Assembly (NCBI GenBank): GCA_020152595.1
Contig: JAIGNY010001633.1
Coordinates: 93,501 to 157,500 of the forward strand
Length of the DNA stretch: 64,000 nucleotides
Direction of reading: 5' to 3'
Origin: Chiridota heheva
Taxonomy: Eukaryota > Echinodermata > Holothuroidea > Apodida > Chiridotidae
Shown here: positions 56,801 to 63,084 of the stretch, piece by piece
How positions within the stretch are numbered: the stretch's first letter is position 1
Layout: the number at the start of each line of letters is the position of its first letter
Program-made: the position numbers and the translations under genes
Notes under the pieces: generated by a model
Databases searched by the model: none
What the model was told of the DNA's origin: nothing
The model's input: only the letters and a program-made list of their open reading frames with translations

Positions 56801-57895
56801 GCATACTTTATCACACAAATATTTTCGTTTGATCTTATTTCGTCCGTATAGATAGTAAAAAGTGCAGCAGATAGAGGGCTTCCCTGTGGTATATCTACAT
56901 TTAGTAAGTGCAGTAAATTGCACGTCGTTCTCCTTCAAATGATTTATGCTACACCATGTTGAATCATAATCTTGAATTTGTATCTAATGAGAAGGAACTA
57001 CATGTAGGAGTAACTTTTGACTCCAAGCTTACTTTTGAGGTTCACATCAACGAGAAAGTCAACAAGGCAAATATAAGACTTGGGAATCATCCGTAGATCA
57101 TTTACATAACTTGACAAAACCTTATTACCAACTCTACAAGGCATTTGTAAGACCTCATCTGGAATTTTCAATCTGTGTCTGGCACCGATCAAAGAAAAAA
57201 CACATTGAGTTGATCAAAAGTGTTCAAAGGAGAGCCACCAAACTTATCCCACATTTGCGTAATCTGCCATATCCAGAGGCTTAACAATTTGAAACTACCA
57301 ACATTAGCTTACAGAAGAGCAAGAGGTGATATGATTGAAGTATATAAGATGGTCTCATATATACAGTATACATGTACAGTATGATACAAGAGTTGCAAAT
57401 TTATTACCTATTCATAAAAATACTAAAACAAGATGTTCTAAAAAAAGGAAAATTCTTTAATCATATTCATTCACCAGCATTTTTTTTTCCAACCAGATTT
57501 ACAAGTTATGGAATAATTTACCTAAGGAGGTCATGGAAGCATGCTATCTAAATTTGTTTCAGAACAGGCTGGATAAGCACTAGTGTAATCAGGCTTTTCG
57601 CTTTCACTTCAAGGCCAATAGTCACGAAATACTTGACACTTCTAGGTCTGGAAGCATCATTAGGTAGGTAAATAGTTAATAAAATATATGACACAAAATC
57701 AATTAAACTGCAATCTATGATTAATCTACTCCTAGCCTACCTAATGTAAGGGTGTTCCTTCCCCACATATCACAAAATTTGTGCTATTAAAAGAAACTTG
57801 CAGTTCGTAAGCCCAGGTTCGTAAATTGGCACAAGTTCGTAAATTGGCACAGAAATTAAAATACCTATCACAGTGACTTCATATTGAGCTTCCAT
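29715..57895 (-). CDS. ADAT3: ADAT3, tRNA adenosine-34 deaminase regulatory subunit, 510 aa
   Basis: Nine - strand coding exons (57865-57895, 51369-51425, 49532-49586, 36712-36773, 36050-36266, 34737-34848, 34011-34170, 30425-31079, 29715-29898) sum to 1533 nt with matching phases and no internal stop. Recognition rests on EVIDKRETSRLIRELRTLLP, YDDAVKYWPTAFHEDKE, HHAVMVCIDLVA, PYLCTGYELYVTREPC and the tail RIMRVFYGTSYTDGGLGSKY. ADAT3 pairs with ADAT2 to convert A34 to inosine in tRNA anticodons. It is the pseudo-catalytic subunit, shown by HAV (residues 210-212) in place of the catalytic HAE. Zinc ligands are H210, C448 and C451. The family is about 350 residues; the excess comes from about 14 copies of a 12-residue repeat (about 253-419) in the linker before PYLCTGY. 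The assembly is secure from exon 2 on; exon 1 is less certain. Introns hold LINEs, satellites and TIR elements. Confidence 0.93.
30425..31079 (-). CDS. ADAT3: ADAT3 exon 8 with coding minisatellite
   Basis: 655 nt, phase 1 in and phase 2 out. Begins DVSDFYWRGKNYVVQQEQD, then 14 repeats of the type RTLNTPDSSDIK, then VPYLCTGYELYVTREPC. Donor GTAAGT lies directly after the AT of the Met codon. The acceptor is TTCTTAG, with an alternative CAG 9 nt further in that also keeps frame. The linker between HAV and PYLCTGY is where this family varies in length. Confidence 0.93.
30517..31025 (-). repeat. 36-bp coding minisatellite inside ADAT3
   Basis: About 14 units of 36 bp (one is 33 bp). All indels are multiples of 3, and every copy is free of stops in the gene frame. 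Copies 2-4 and 5-7 are near-identical triplets, giving a 108-bp higher-order duplication. The translated unit is polar and rich in Asp, Ser, Thr and Lys with TP/SS motifs, as in disordered linkers. Confidence 0.95.
31310..32115 (-). mobile_element. LINE 3' end (RT C-terminal part), ADAT3 intron 7
   Basis: On the - strand, with two or three frameshifts, the reading gives VKTLGVKLDSHLD, CITPRPDYCSSLLFGLPDS, SLLNKMSSGCQSS and WNNLPSTICNAPSVNSFKRL. This is the standard C-terminal layout of CR1/L2-type LINE reverse transcriptases. A TATATAA/AATAATAATAA 3' tail lies at 31310-31345. 5'-truncated and not functional. Confidence 0.85.
32244..33372. repeat. 41-43-bp minisatellite, ADAT3 intron 7
   Basis: About 27 copies with core ATTTTATCAACTGGCTATGG followed by GGACACGCCTCTCTTGACAG. 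Variants with GATACG, GAGATG and GACACGG recur in order, showing block duplication. Confidence 0.95.
33373..34010. other. ADAT3 intron 7 remainder, no feature seen
   Basis: Unique AT-rich sequence up to the donor of exon 7. No supportable coding region. Confidence 0.4.
34011..34170 (-). CDS. ADAT3: ADAT3 exon 7 (HAV motif)
   Basis: Acceptor CTTCTTTCAG, donor G/GTAAGT, phase 0 in and phase 1 out. Encodes SPVGAVIVNPATNEIIASCY, NNPLHHAVMVCIDLVA and GGGAWDIS. The Val in HAV replaces the proton-shuttling Glu of active deaminases, the hallmark of ADAT3. Confidence 0.95.
34171..34736. other. ADAT3 intron 6
   Basis: AT-rich. The part at about 34318-34380 (CAGATTCCTCAGAAGTCTTT) resembles a piece of the dispersed repeat at 25610 and 59240. 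Otherwise nothing is visible. Confidence 0.35.
34737..34848 (-). CDS. ADAT3: ADAT3 exon 6
   Basis: Acceptor CTTCACAG, donor ATG/GTAAGT, phase 2 in and phase 0 out. Encodes LEKLLSGTFFSKDDLLRIHS then NMKLAVEAAIEGKKRNM, matching the helical lead-in to the deaminase domain of ADAT3. Confidence 0.93.
35296..35988. repeat. 33-bp minisatellite, ADAT3 intron 5
   Basis: About 21 very uniform copies. Each unit carries three 6-bp palindromes in fixed order: GACGTC (or GACGCC), GAGCTC and CATATG. The period is a multiple of 3, so long repetitive frames of up to 228 codons open on both strands. These are not genes. GCC/GTC variants alternate in a semi-regular pattern. Confidence 0.96.
36050..36266 (-). 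CDS. ADAT3: ADAT3 exon 5
   Basis: Acceptor TTTCAATAG, donor GA/GTAAGA, phase 1 in and phase 2 out. Encodes NNLQIILCQLEQLEF, GLGPPFCTQAAEKLPVSRQQ and YDDAVKYWPTAFHEDKE. The WPTxFHED motif is diagnostic for ADAT3. Confidence 0.95.
36267..36711. other. ADAT3 intron 4 with a 21-bp direct repeat
   Basis: Contains CTTAATGTGTGAGATTGTAG twice, about 60 bp apart. On the - strand a 122-codon frame (36635-36267) includes a non-repetitive stretch, EEEVGLVIAMPKFSGLTRVS, which has no splice support and is probably chance. Confidence 0.35.
36712..36773 (-). CDS. ADAT3: ADAT3 exon 4
   Basis: Acceptor TTTATTTTACAG, donor AAAG/GTAAGG, phase 2 in and phase 1 out. Encodes ELRTLLPLKRLTHLKRVRRK, matching the HLKRVR segment of vertebrate ADAT3. 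Only this frame fits both neighbours. Confidence 0.92.
36825..37300 (-). mobile_element. tRNA-derived SINE, copy 2 (ADAT3 intron 3)
   Basis: The tRNA-like head on the - strand at 37230-37295 has A-box-like TAGTGTAGTGGTTAAC and B-box-like GGTTCTAGTC. The body shares order and words with copy 1 at 26455-26925 (for example CAACTTTCCTTTCATTTT, AAATATATGCAAATT). Both copies are diverged. Confidence 0.75.
38444..38708. mobile_element. 265-bp TTAC...GTAA element
   Basis: Begins TTACCCCGCTAAGCG and ends CGCTTAGCGGGTAA. The terminal inverted repeats are about 54 bp with small indels, each containing a palindromic hairpin (38447-38466 and 38687-38705). It is flanked by AT on each side (38442-38443, 38709-38710). 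Its left half from about 38472 to 38612 is the reverse complement of the right end of the large neighbour (46116-46258), so it looks like a deletion derivative of that family. No coding capacity. Confidence 0.85.
38826..39197 (+). other. Basic 123-codon open frame in the large element
   Basis: Open from ATG 38826 to 39197, rich in Lys, Arg, Thr and Asn (KHRKPRRGTVKPNK). It directly follows the T-run near the left end of the large element. No recognised domain. It might be a small DNA-binding protein of the element, but a chance frame in GC-richer DNA is equally likely. Confidence 0.2.
41160..43520. repeat. Divergent tandem array of about 0.5-kb units
   Basis: A block with GGTGAAAATAATTACGGAAC, ACGCTCAACG, a TTCACACGA word and CGTGGAACTGCGTAGCTAAT recurs at about 41215, 41735, 42000, 42490 and 43330, in order. 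A second block, GCGGTGGAGTCTGTGCTCCG, then CAATCGCTGCAAAGAGTAC, occurs at 42290-42345 and 43130-43185. Spacing is irregular (about 270-840 bp), so units have gained and lost segments. CpG-rich; no coding support. Confidence 0.75.
43590..44545. repeat. 42-60-bp GC-rich array with hairpins
   Basis: About 17 copies of GGAACCGCCCGCCCGTAACA followed by ACGGGCCGCGGAACCGTATG, with or without an extra 18-bp GGAACCGCCCAATGGAAC. Each unit has an inverted repeat GCCCGT-AAYA-ACGGGC. Long frames up to 282 codons cross it on both strands (GGSIRFRGPL repeats), explained by the repeat structure. Confidence 0.9.
44480..45290. repeat. Two direct duplications near the right end of the large element
   Basis: First, about 235 bp (44480-44690 and 44700-44925) sharing GTCGACAGGGACTGTCCAAA and CGTTAACGCCCCTAAGAGG plus a CT run. 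Second, about 165 bp (44986-45130 and 45152-45290) sharing TACGGACACGCTAAAGAGAG. Both are tandem copies with few differences. Confidence 0.8.
48110..48440. repeat. Dispersed repeat B, copy 2
   Basis: Matches 27150-27425 in order: TATTTCAACCCATTTTTTCT, AACCCCCATC, TTTCTGAAAGAACTATTCAA and TTATTTCAAATGACACCA. It lies at the 5' edge of the interrupted LINE in ADAT3 intron 3. Confidence 0.6.
48765..49175. repeat. 58-bp minisatellite, ADAT3 intron 3
   Basis: About seven copies with GGTGATGGGGACTTTAAACC and CCCATCATTGGCTGCACCAG. Some copies lack 3-10 bp. Confidence 0.93.
49176..49265 (+). mobile_element. LINE/SINE 3' tail fragment
   Basis: GTAAAGCACTTTGTTGAGGC, AAAAGCACTATTTAAGCACC and then ATTATTATT. 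This is the same kind of tail as the 3' end of the LINE fragment at 31310 (- strand there). Only the tail is present. Confidence 0.5.
49532..49586 (-). CDS. ADAT3: ADAT3 exon 3
   Basis: Acceptor CTTTTTCAAG, donor AG/GTAAAG, phase 1 in and phase 2 out. Encodes QVVAAEVIDKRETSRLI. The DKRxTSRLx motif is strongly conserved in ADAT3, and the junction gives SRLIRELRTLLP with exon 4 across a 12.8-kb intron. Confidence 0.93.
49648..50165. repeat. Direct duplication, about 170 bp, ADAT3 intron 2
   Basis: The segment at about 49648-49820 (ACCCATTGATTCATACATTA ... TTGTTGGGAAAATATATTTT) recurs at about 49987-50165 with moderate divergence and indels. Cause unknown; no TIRs noticed. Confidence 0.8.
50170..51368. 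other. ADAT3 intron 2 remainder, no feature seen
   Basis: Unique sequence of about 1.2 kb beginning with a C/T-rich tract (CCCCTCCCCTCCTTCTCCCT). No coding or mobile signal recognised. Confidence 0.35.
51369..51425 (-). CDS. ADAT3: ADAT3 exon 2
   Basis: Acceptor CTTATCTCACAG, donor ATTG/GTAAGA, phase 1 in and phase 1 out. Encodes LLHPAFVPSDAIADSISI. The sequence is weakly conserved here. The call rests on splice sites, phase and position just before VQVVAAEVIDKR. Confidence 0.78.
52040..53165 (-). mobile_element. LINE fragment (RT linker and C-terminal zinc-binding region)
   Basis: On the - strand with several frameshifts and stops: TPTKKIWRMVNSFHGRAGKS near 53100, then NHLPAYFNNISSSANYSNAF, ITFPSDKTESYNTPLILSE, and near 52350 a Cys/His-rich CNNCHCPLTNHHILL. 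The order is that of an Ingi/jockey-type LINE, but the RT core is deleted between about 52740 and 52440. Dead copy in ADAT3 intron 1. Confidence 0.8.
53155..54365 (+). mobile_element. CR1/L2-like LINE, 5' and early RT part
   Basis: Read with frameshifts: ILDLMITNHPQQANRTNVIQ and LSDQNETYTELD (endonuclease end), SFIPPKKSRRNSNPWI, LRKSYWQYIEE, RSGVPTDWKHANVAPIFKKG, NYRPISLACILSQFMEHSI, then HGFRSKHSCETQL and KAFEKVGHIRLVEKLKCYSI. These are the expected CR1/L2 landmarks in order. It is broken at 54366 by a MITE. The 3' part of a similar + strand LINE is found at 56938-57690, so both may be pieces of one copy. Confidence 0.88.
54366..54692. mobile_element. PIF/Harbinger-like MITE, 327 bp
   Basis: TIRs GGCCATGAGAATGAAAGTTT (left) and the reverse complement of AAACTTTCATTCTCATAGCC (right) match at 20 of 21 positions. 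TTA flanks both ends (54363-54365, 54693-54695), the TWA-type 3-bp target duplication of PIF/Harbinger. No coding capacity. Inserted into the CR1/L2-like LINE. Confidence 0.82.
54750..55095. repeat. 31-bp minisatellite, ADAT3 intron 1
   Basis: About 11 almost identical copies with AGGATGCATCATCTCCAGTG followed by TGGCCTATACT. Period exactly 31 bp. The only variant is ATTTCC in an early copy, so the array is young. Confidence 0.97.
55096..56044. other. ADAT3 intron 1, no feature seen
   Basis: AT-rich unique sequence of about 950 bp. No gene or element recognised. Confidence 0.35.
56045..56935 (-). mobile_element. L2/Rex-like LINE, RT motif B to C-terminus
   Basis: - strand reading: DIPQGSPLSAALFTIYTDEI (motif B region), VIKYADDTAIS (motif C), NLLLNPKKSKEMCFVTK and KTDYLGVCIDNKLTFSHHVS. 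After frameshifts near 56500 and 56290 follow SQALYAVPVWYH and LHNTLQSHLVRSNRN. 5'-truncated and decayed. It lies between the two halves of the + strand CR1/L2-like LINE and may have inserted into it. Confidence 0.87.
56938..57690 (+). mobile_element. CR1/L2-like LINE, C-terminal end
   Basis: Reads NEKELHVGVTFDSKLTFEVH, KANIRLGIIRRSF, YKAFVRPHLEFSICVW, IELIKSVQRRATKLIPHLRN, LPTLAYRRARGDMIEVYKMV and a final LPKEV-like block in shifting frames. This is the classic 3' end of CR1-type ORF2. Same strand as 53155-54365, so possibly the same insertion. Confidence 0.9.
57865..57895 (-). CDS. ADAT3: ADAT3 exon 1 (probable start)
   Basis: ATG at 57895-57893, ten codons MEAQYEVTVI, donor G/GTATTT in phase 1, which fits exon 2. 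The frame stays open 19 codons upstream of the ATG and then meets TGA, so this ATG is the first Met unless an upstream exon joins at the CAG near 57952. N-termini of this family are poorly conserved, so this exon is the least certain part of the model. Confidence 0.5.
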
Positions 57896-59081
57896 TTGTC
57901 TTAAACTGTCGAATGCTCCCACAAGGTAAAATATATTTGGCCCCTGGTATCACGCCCAAGAACACAGTGCCAGTAATTACGATTTTCGTAACCACATTTT
58001 TAGTTTTCAGGCTAAGGCCTATGCCTATGCCTAAGAAGAAAAATTGATAGTCTTTGGAAGTTAAAGTTTGAAGTTTCGGGTACTGTCGCAATGGTATTGA
58101 GTTGCTAATTCAGGCCTTACAACTCTGCAGTCATTCCCGGCCTAATGAAATTTTGGAATTGTCGCGGAACTACTGTAATAATTGCTGGGCAGTACGTCCA
58201 ATGTTTAATTTTAAAATTGAGTTGACTTGCCTTCTGATTTCACCCGCTTTCTGCTCTCCATACTGTCAATGTTGTGGAAAAATGTATGTATCGCGCCGAT
58301 GAATCGATCAGAGATCTAATTCCCTGAGGCTAGAACATCAATGGTATAGTAGCTCAACATATATTTTGGCAAAGGAAAGAAATAGCCTACATGTTTGATG
58401 TTTATTTTATTTTAGGGCCTAGGGAAGTGCGAGCGGGAGCTCTATAACGTTGTGATCATTGGCGCCGTCACGTGTGGGCATAGGGGACATGGCAATGTTT
58501 AAAACGCCAAAAAATATATTTTGTACAAAATGGCTAGTTTTGACAATTTTTAAGCGCCACTGGTTGTGATGATAGAACATCAATGATGTAGTAGCTTATT
58601 ATATGTTTTGGGGTGGGTATAAGTCTGGTTGCGAAATCGCTGCAGAGGCCAAAATTCCCACTGCCCCCAGGCATGCCATAACTCTCAAAATGCCCCACTG
58701 CGTATTGGAGCTTAAATATCGTTTGAAAATATGAAAACTGTTTTTCAAGTAAGCCTAAGAAACTTAAGCCACAACTGTAATATGATGTAAATCTTATTTA
58801 CAATCATGTTTGCTTGGAGCGAAATTGAAATCATAACCAGACAATCTAACAGCAAAATACTGCTTTATAAAATCAAGATGAATTTTGCATCCTTACAACA
58901 AGACCTGATTTTAATTATGATGAATTTACTCATACTGTAATTGGCTAATATATTGGCAAATAAGAGCAAATAATTAATTAGCACAAATTAACGAAGCACA
59001 ATTAATTAATGATAGCATCCCACAGATACACCAATCATTATAACAAATTATTACTAAGAAGATTTCAAAGAATAATTTCAG
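57896..59081. other. Upstream flank of ADAT3
   Basis: About 1.2 kb of unique sequence that should hold the ADAT3 5'UTR and promoter. A GC-richer patch at 58410-58500 (GAGCGGGAGCTC, GGCGCCGTCACGTG) is the only CpG cluster nearby and a possible promoter or E-box-bearing site. No upstream gene is recognised. Confidence 0.3.
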
Positions 59082-59577
59082 GGTCAAGCAAGTATATCTT
59101 ATATGAAAGAGGACTTCAAAACAAACAAAATAGTGACAAAAGCATTCAAAAATCTTATTTCGTTACGGAGATATCTAAGTTTAAAGGTTGGTATCATTTG
59201 TGTAGAAACGACTGAAATCAGACTAGTTGTGATGTCATAGCCTCAGATTTCTCAAATTCTTTGTATATTCTATCATATTTTGGTCTGCCATTTTATGGCT
59301 TAAAAATAATGGGATATGTTAAAAAGTAGTAAAACTGAATTAATAATATACCGCCTGAAGAAGAAAGATAATATAGTGACAAATGAATACATTGAAATGC
59401 ATTAAGAATTGTTAAGAATGTGAGGATGCATACGCCAACTTAAACTTACTACACCAACCAGTCATGATAAGAGCTTTAACTTGAATATCTCCTTAGCGGA
59501 ATAAGATTTTTTAACGCCTACTTCACCATTTCGTTTCTTTTGAAGTTCTCTTTCATATAAGATGGATATGCTTGACC
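59082..59577. mobile_element. Foldback/MITE element, about 496 bp
   Basis: The left arm 59082-59197 and right arm 59464-59577 are imperfect reverse complements over about 110 bp (GGTCAAGCA..., CTTATATGAAAGAG, AATCTTATT, CGGAGATAT). The 266-bp centre is shared with a copy at 25610-25790. Target duplication not identified. Confidence 0.75.
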
Positions 59578-60177
59578 ACTAAACTTATCCTTTAACAATC
59601 TCCACTGGGAAAATTTGCTAAGCAACACAGCTCATTTCTGAAAAAGCTTCACAGTGTTTCCTCTGGCAGGAGCATATTCCTAACAAAAATCTTTAAAACC
59701 TCAAGGTATATTTAAAACCAGTCCGTCGGCTGGGACGCCATAATTGTTTGTATCAAATAACATCTTGTAAAATTTGATTCGAAATAAAATTCCCTTTTTT
59801 TTAATGATCGATCTATAAGTAGTTTAAATGGTCGATGGGACGCTGAATCTTAAACCATCGTGAAACAAATAACAAGAAACTTATAACTTCAATATCTGAA
59901 TGAATACCAATCGATTATGAATTGATAAATCGGCAGAGGTAAGGAGAAAAAGAAAGGGTATTAAGTATATTACATTGATCAAAGTTTAATTCTCAAAACT
60001 TGAAAATATAGGCCTATGGTATGGTTTAGTGATATAATGATTTTACAGAGGCAAAATCGTCACATAGTCACAAAGTTTTAAACTCCATTTAAATTCAGTT
60101 GATTGGATGAAATTTCAACTAAGTTGCTGCACGATTCGTTGACCTTATTTCACGGTATACATTAAATAAAATGCCAA
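59578..60177. other. No feature seen
   Basis: AT-rich unique sequence of 600 bp between the foldback element and the tRNA-like sequence. Confidence 0.35.
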
Positions 60178-60187
60178 ACTTCAATAA

Positions 60188-60276
60188 CGCTCGATATAGC
60201 CCAGTCGATGAAGACGGACCACAGATTTTTTTCTTTCTCGAACCTACAGTTGTAGGTTCGAATCCCGCCAGAACCA
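60188..60276 (+). other. tRNA-like sequence (pseudogene or SINE head)
   Basis: A-box-like TATAGCCCAGTCGATGAAGA and a clear B box GGTTCGAATCCCGCC, followed by AGAACCA and a T run, resembling a Pol III gene. The acceptor stem does not pair with the 5' end. A T-rich block sits where the anticodon arm should be. An 11-bp perfect hairpin (60238-60261) overlaps the T-arm. Not a functional tRNA as it stands. Confidence 0.55.
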
Positions 60277-60399
60277 TTTTTTTCGAATTTTGTTTTTTAT
60301 CTTTCCGCTCATTGTAATTTTCGTATTTTCTCACAAATACGTTGAAAACAAATCAAAGTTTCCCTAGATCGTCAAGTTATAACGTTCTGCACTACGATT

Positions 60400-60910
60400 A
60401 AATCTTGACCCACATAACGCTGTATGCCCATGTAAGACAAGGATGTTGTGTTTAGAACCGGACGGTACGTAAAAGCCGCCACTTTTATGTACGTGTAAGG
60501 GAACATTGCATTTTCGGTCTATTTTCTATTGATTTCATACAGTTGTAAGTTGCTGGAATATTTTAACAATCAGTGGCGTGGTGGGTCATGTTTCACAAGG
60601 GCAAATTAATTTTGGCGCCCCCCCCCTCCCCCCTCCCTCTGATCTTGACCCAAATAACGCTGTATGCCCATGTAAGACAAGGATGTTGTGTCTTTCAGAA
60701 CCGGACAGGACGTAAAAGCCGATTTTTACCGATTTTGATAAAAAATTGTTACTTTTATGTACGTGTTAGGAAACATTGCATTTTCGGTCTATTTTCTATT
60801 GATTTCATACAGTCTGACAGTTTTAAGTTGCTTGAATATTTCCACAATCAGTGGCGTAGTGGGTCATGTTTTACTAGGGGCAAGGGAATTTTAGCGCCTT
60901 CCCCACCCCA
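60400..60910. repeat. Tandem duplication, about 240-270 bp units
   Basis: Sequence from ATCTTGACCCACATAACGCT to the CAGTGGCGTGGTGGGTCATG block at 60573 is repeated from 60642 to about 60910 with a few substitutions and indels. The second copy contains the left end of the hAT-like element, so the duplication includes both the flank and the element start. Confidence 0.82.
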
Positions 60911-62530
60911 CCCCTTCTCCCAAAAAAAAGCTCATAAGAGGCACATAGAAGAAAATTGGCATAAACCGTTTAAGAAAATGTTAAAATCAGTGTTTCGAAT
61001 CTAGGAACCGGAAGGGAAGGGGTCCAGGGGGCGACGCCTCCGGAAGCGCTACTTTGGTAAATTTTCCCGAAAATTGAAAACAATTTCCCAAAATATTTAA
61101 GAAAAATTTCGGAAAATAAAATGAAATTTCCTGAAAATGAAAGAAATCTCCTGAAAATGAAGGAAATTTCCCCAAAAATGAAAAAAAACTTCCCAACAAT
61201 TAAAGAAAATTTCCCAAAAATTTCAATAAAATTAAGGAAATTTCCCGAAAATTGAAGAAAACTTCCCAGATTTTAAAATTATATCCCGGAAATGAGAGAA
61301 ATTTTACGAAAATGGAAGCAAATTTCACGAAAATGAAGGAACTATTCCGAAAACAAAGGAATTTTTCCGAAAACTAAGGAAAATTCCTGAAAAATGAAGA
61401 AAATTTTGAAGAATTAAATTTCCAAATATTGAAGGAAATATCCCCAAAATGAAGAAAAATTCATAAAAATGGAAGCAAATTTCACAAAAACGAAGGAAAA
61501 CTCCCGAAAATTGGAAAAGATCTCCATCAAAGTTGAGAAGATTTCCCTGAAATTGCTGAAGATTGCCCGATGAAAATAAATTTGTTATACGTTTATTATT
61601 GGGGGCTTAAAATTGTGTCAACTCTAGGCATGCTATAGGGTCGAAGGTCGCGAAGCCCTGGTGGGACCCAGGGTTTCGCAGGAAGCCTTACGTTTGTCAT
61701 GGTTTTAATAGCAGAAAAGAGCTTTAAAATGTGTCACATCTATTAGGCGAAGCTGCACGTACAGACGTAGCGGCGCTGGGGCGAAACTCCAGGATTCCCT
61801 GCATTTTTTGCATTTTTCAGAGCAGCAAATTGCTTAATATTGTGTCAAATCAAGGGTCGACGTCCCAGGCGCCAAGGGGGAAAAGCCCCAAGAAGATAGT
61901 AGCGTTTTTGGCGTGATTTTGGTAGCAGAAAATTGCTCAAAATCGTGTCAAATCCGAACAAAAGTTAAAAGGAACATTATACGAATTTTAAAATGCAGGA
62001 TCCGATTGACTATAATATGTGTCTTGGAGTCTAGGAATGGTTTCATGTTTCTGATGTAAGAAGAAAACTTTGGGAAAAAATATTTACAACGTTGAGAATA
62101 TAAGAGTATATTTTCATTAAAAAAATTGCACCCCTGTGACCATTCGGCGCCCTCTCGAGAAGCTGCAGCATGTATTCAATAAAATTGTTTGCCCTTTATC
62201 AGTTTATGGCCGACGAGCTATCGCCATGCGTTGGTTTCTGTCCGAGCGCGAAATCCAGGGGCCCGCTAGAGTGTCAATGGTGGGAATATGGCGGGAAATT
62301 TGGTCTTTTCTGTGGAAAGTGCATGCGCTTTTGGACAACACAAATGGAATATTACTTGCTTGATAGTATATAGGAAGAAGTTATCAATCAACACGTAAAT
62401 TTTTCCAGAGGCATAATTTTCTTTTTTCTTCTTCTCAGGACGATTTTGGCGCCCCTCAAAAAGCTTCGCGGGGGGTTGTTTCCCCCTGTCCCCCTGCCAC
62501 CACCCCTGGCCCCCTGCCTCAACGCCACTG
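60849..62530. mobile_element. hAT-like non-autonomous element, 1.68 kb
   Basis: Starts CAGTGGCGTAG and ends with the inverted CAACGCCACTG. The flanks TCCACAAT (60841-60848) and ACCACAAT (62531-62538) match at 7 of 8 positions, fitting the 8-bp target duplication of hAT. The interior holds a degenerate array of GAAAATGAAGGAAATTTCC-like units (about 61060-61570) and CpG-rich patches. No transposase frame. Confidence 0.7.
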
Positions 62531-62880
62531 ACCACAATAAGTCTCTATCATCTGTTTTCTGTGTTGTTCTATAATGCTACATGTACCCCAGAAACAATAT
62601 CACACATTTATTACGTAATGGTGAATATTTATTACGTAATGGTGAATATTTATTACATACGTCCCCCTATAGAATTCAAGGCATTTTGCTATTTTGGCCT
62701 CTACACGTCTGCGTATATCTTTTACCGAGATTCGCCTATGTGTATTCATGTACAGATGTAGGTAAGTATATGGTCAAATTGATGAGAGTTGTTATCTAAC
62801 ATGGAAAACAGTACAGATTTAAAAGTCTTGTGACTCGGATGTTAAAATCGATCTGTTTAAAATTATGATGCGTTAATTTA

Positions 62881-63084
62881 TAAAATTTAGACGTAGCTGT
62901 TTGTGTGAACCCTTTCATGCCTTCAGAGAACTGGTCCTTTTTCTCATATGTGTAAAAGCTCTTTGGTGCAAGTCGAATTCAATGAACGAATTCAAAAACT
63001 GTTTCGTTGTGTGCTATTTTGATCTGATCCTCCAATAGTAGGCTAAGGTTAATGCCACGATAAAAACTTATACGTATTTAATAT
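62881..63084. other. No feature seen
   Basis: Short unique stretch before the Rex1-like LINE; it may be an unrecognised, decayed upstream part of that element. Confidence 0.3.

Noticed and set aside
61060..61570. Coding or regulatory meaning of repeated GAAAATGAAGGAAATTTCC words
   Set aside because: Degenerate short-unit array inside the hAT-like element without a conserved frame.
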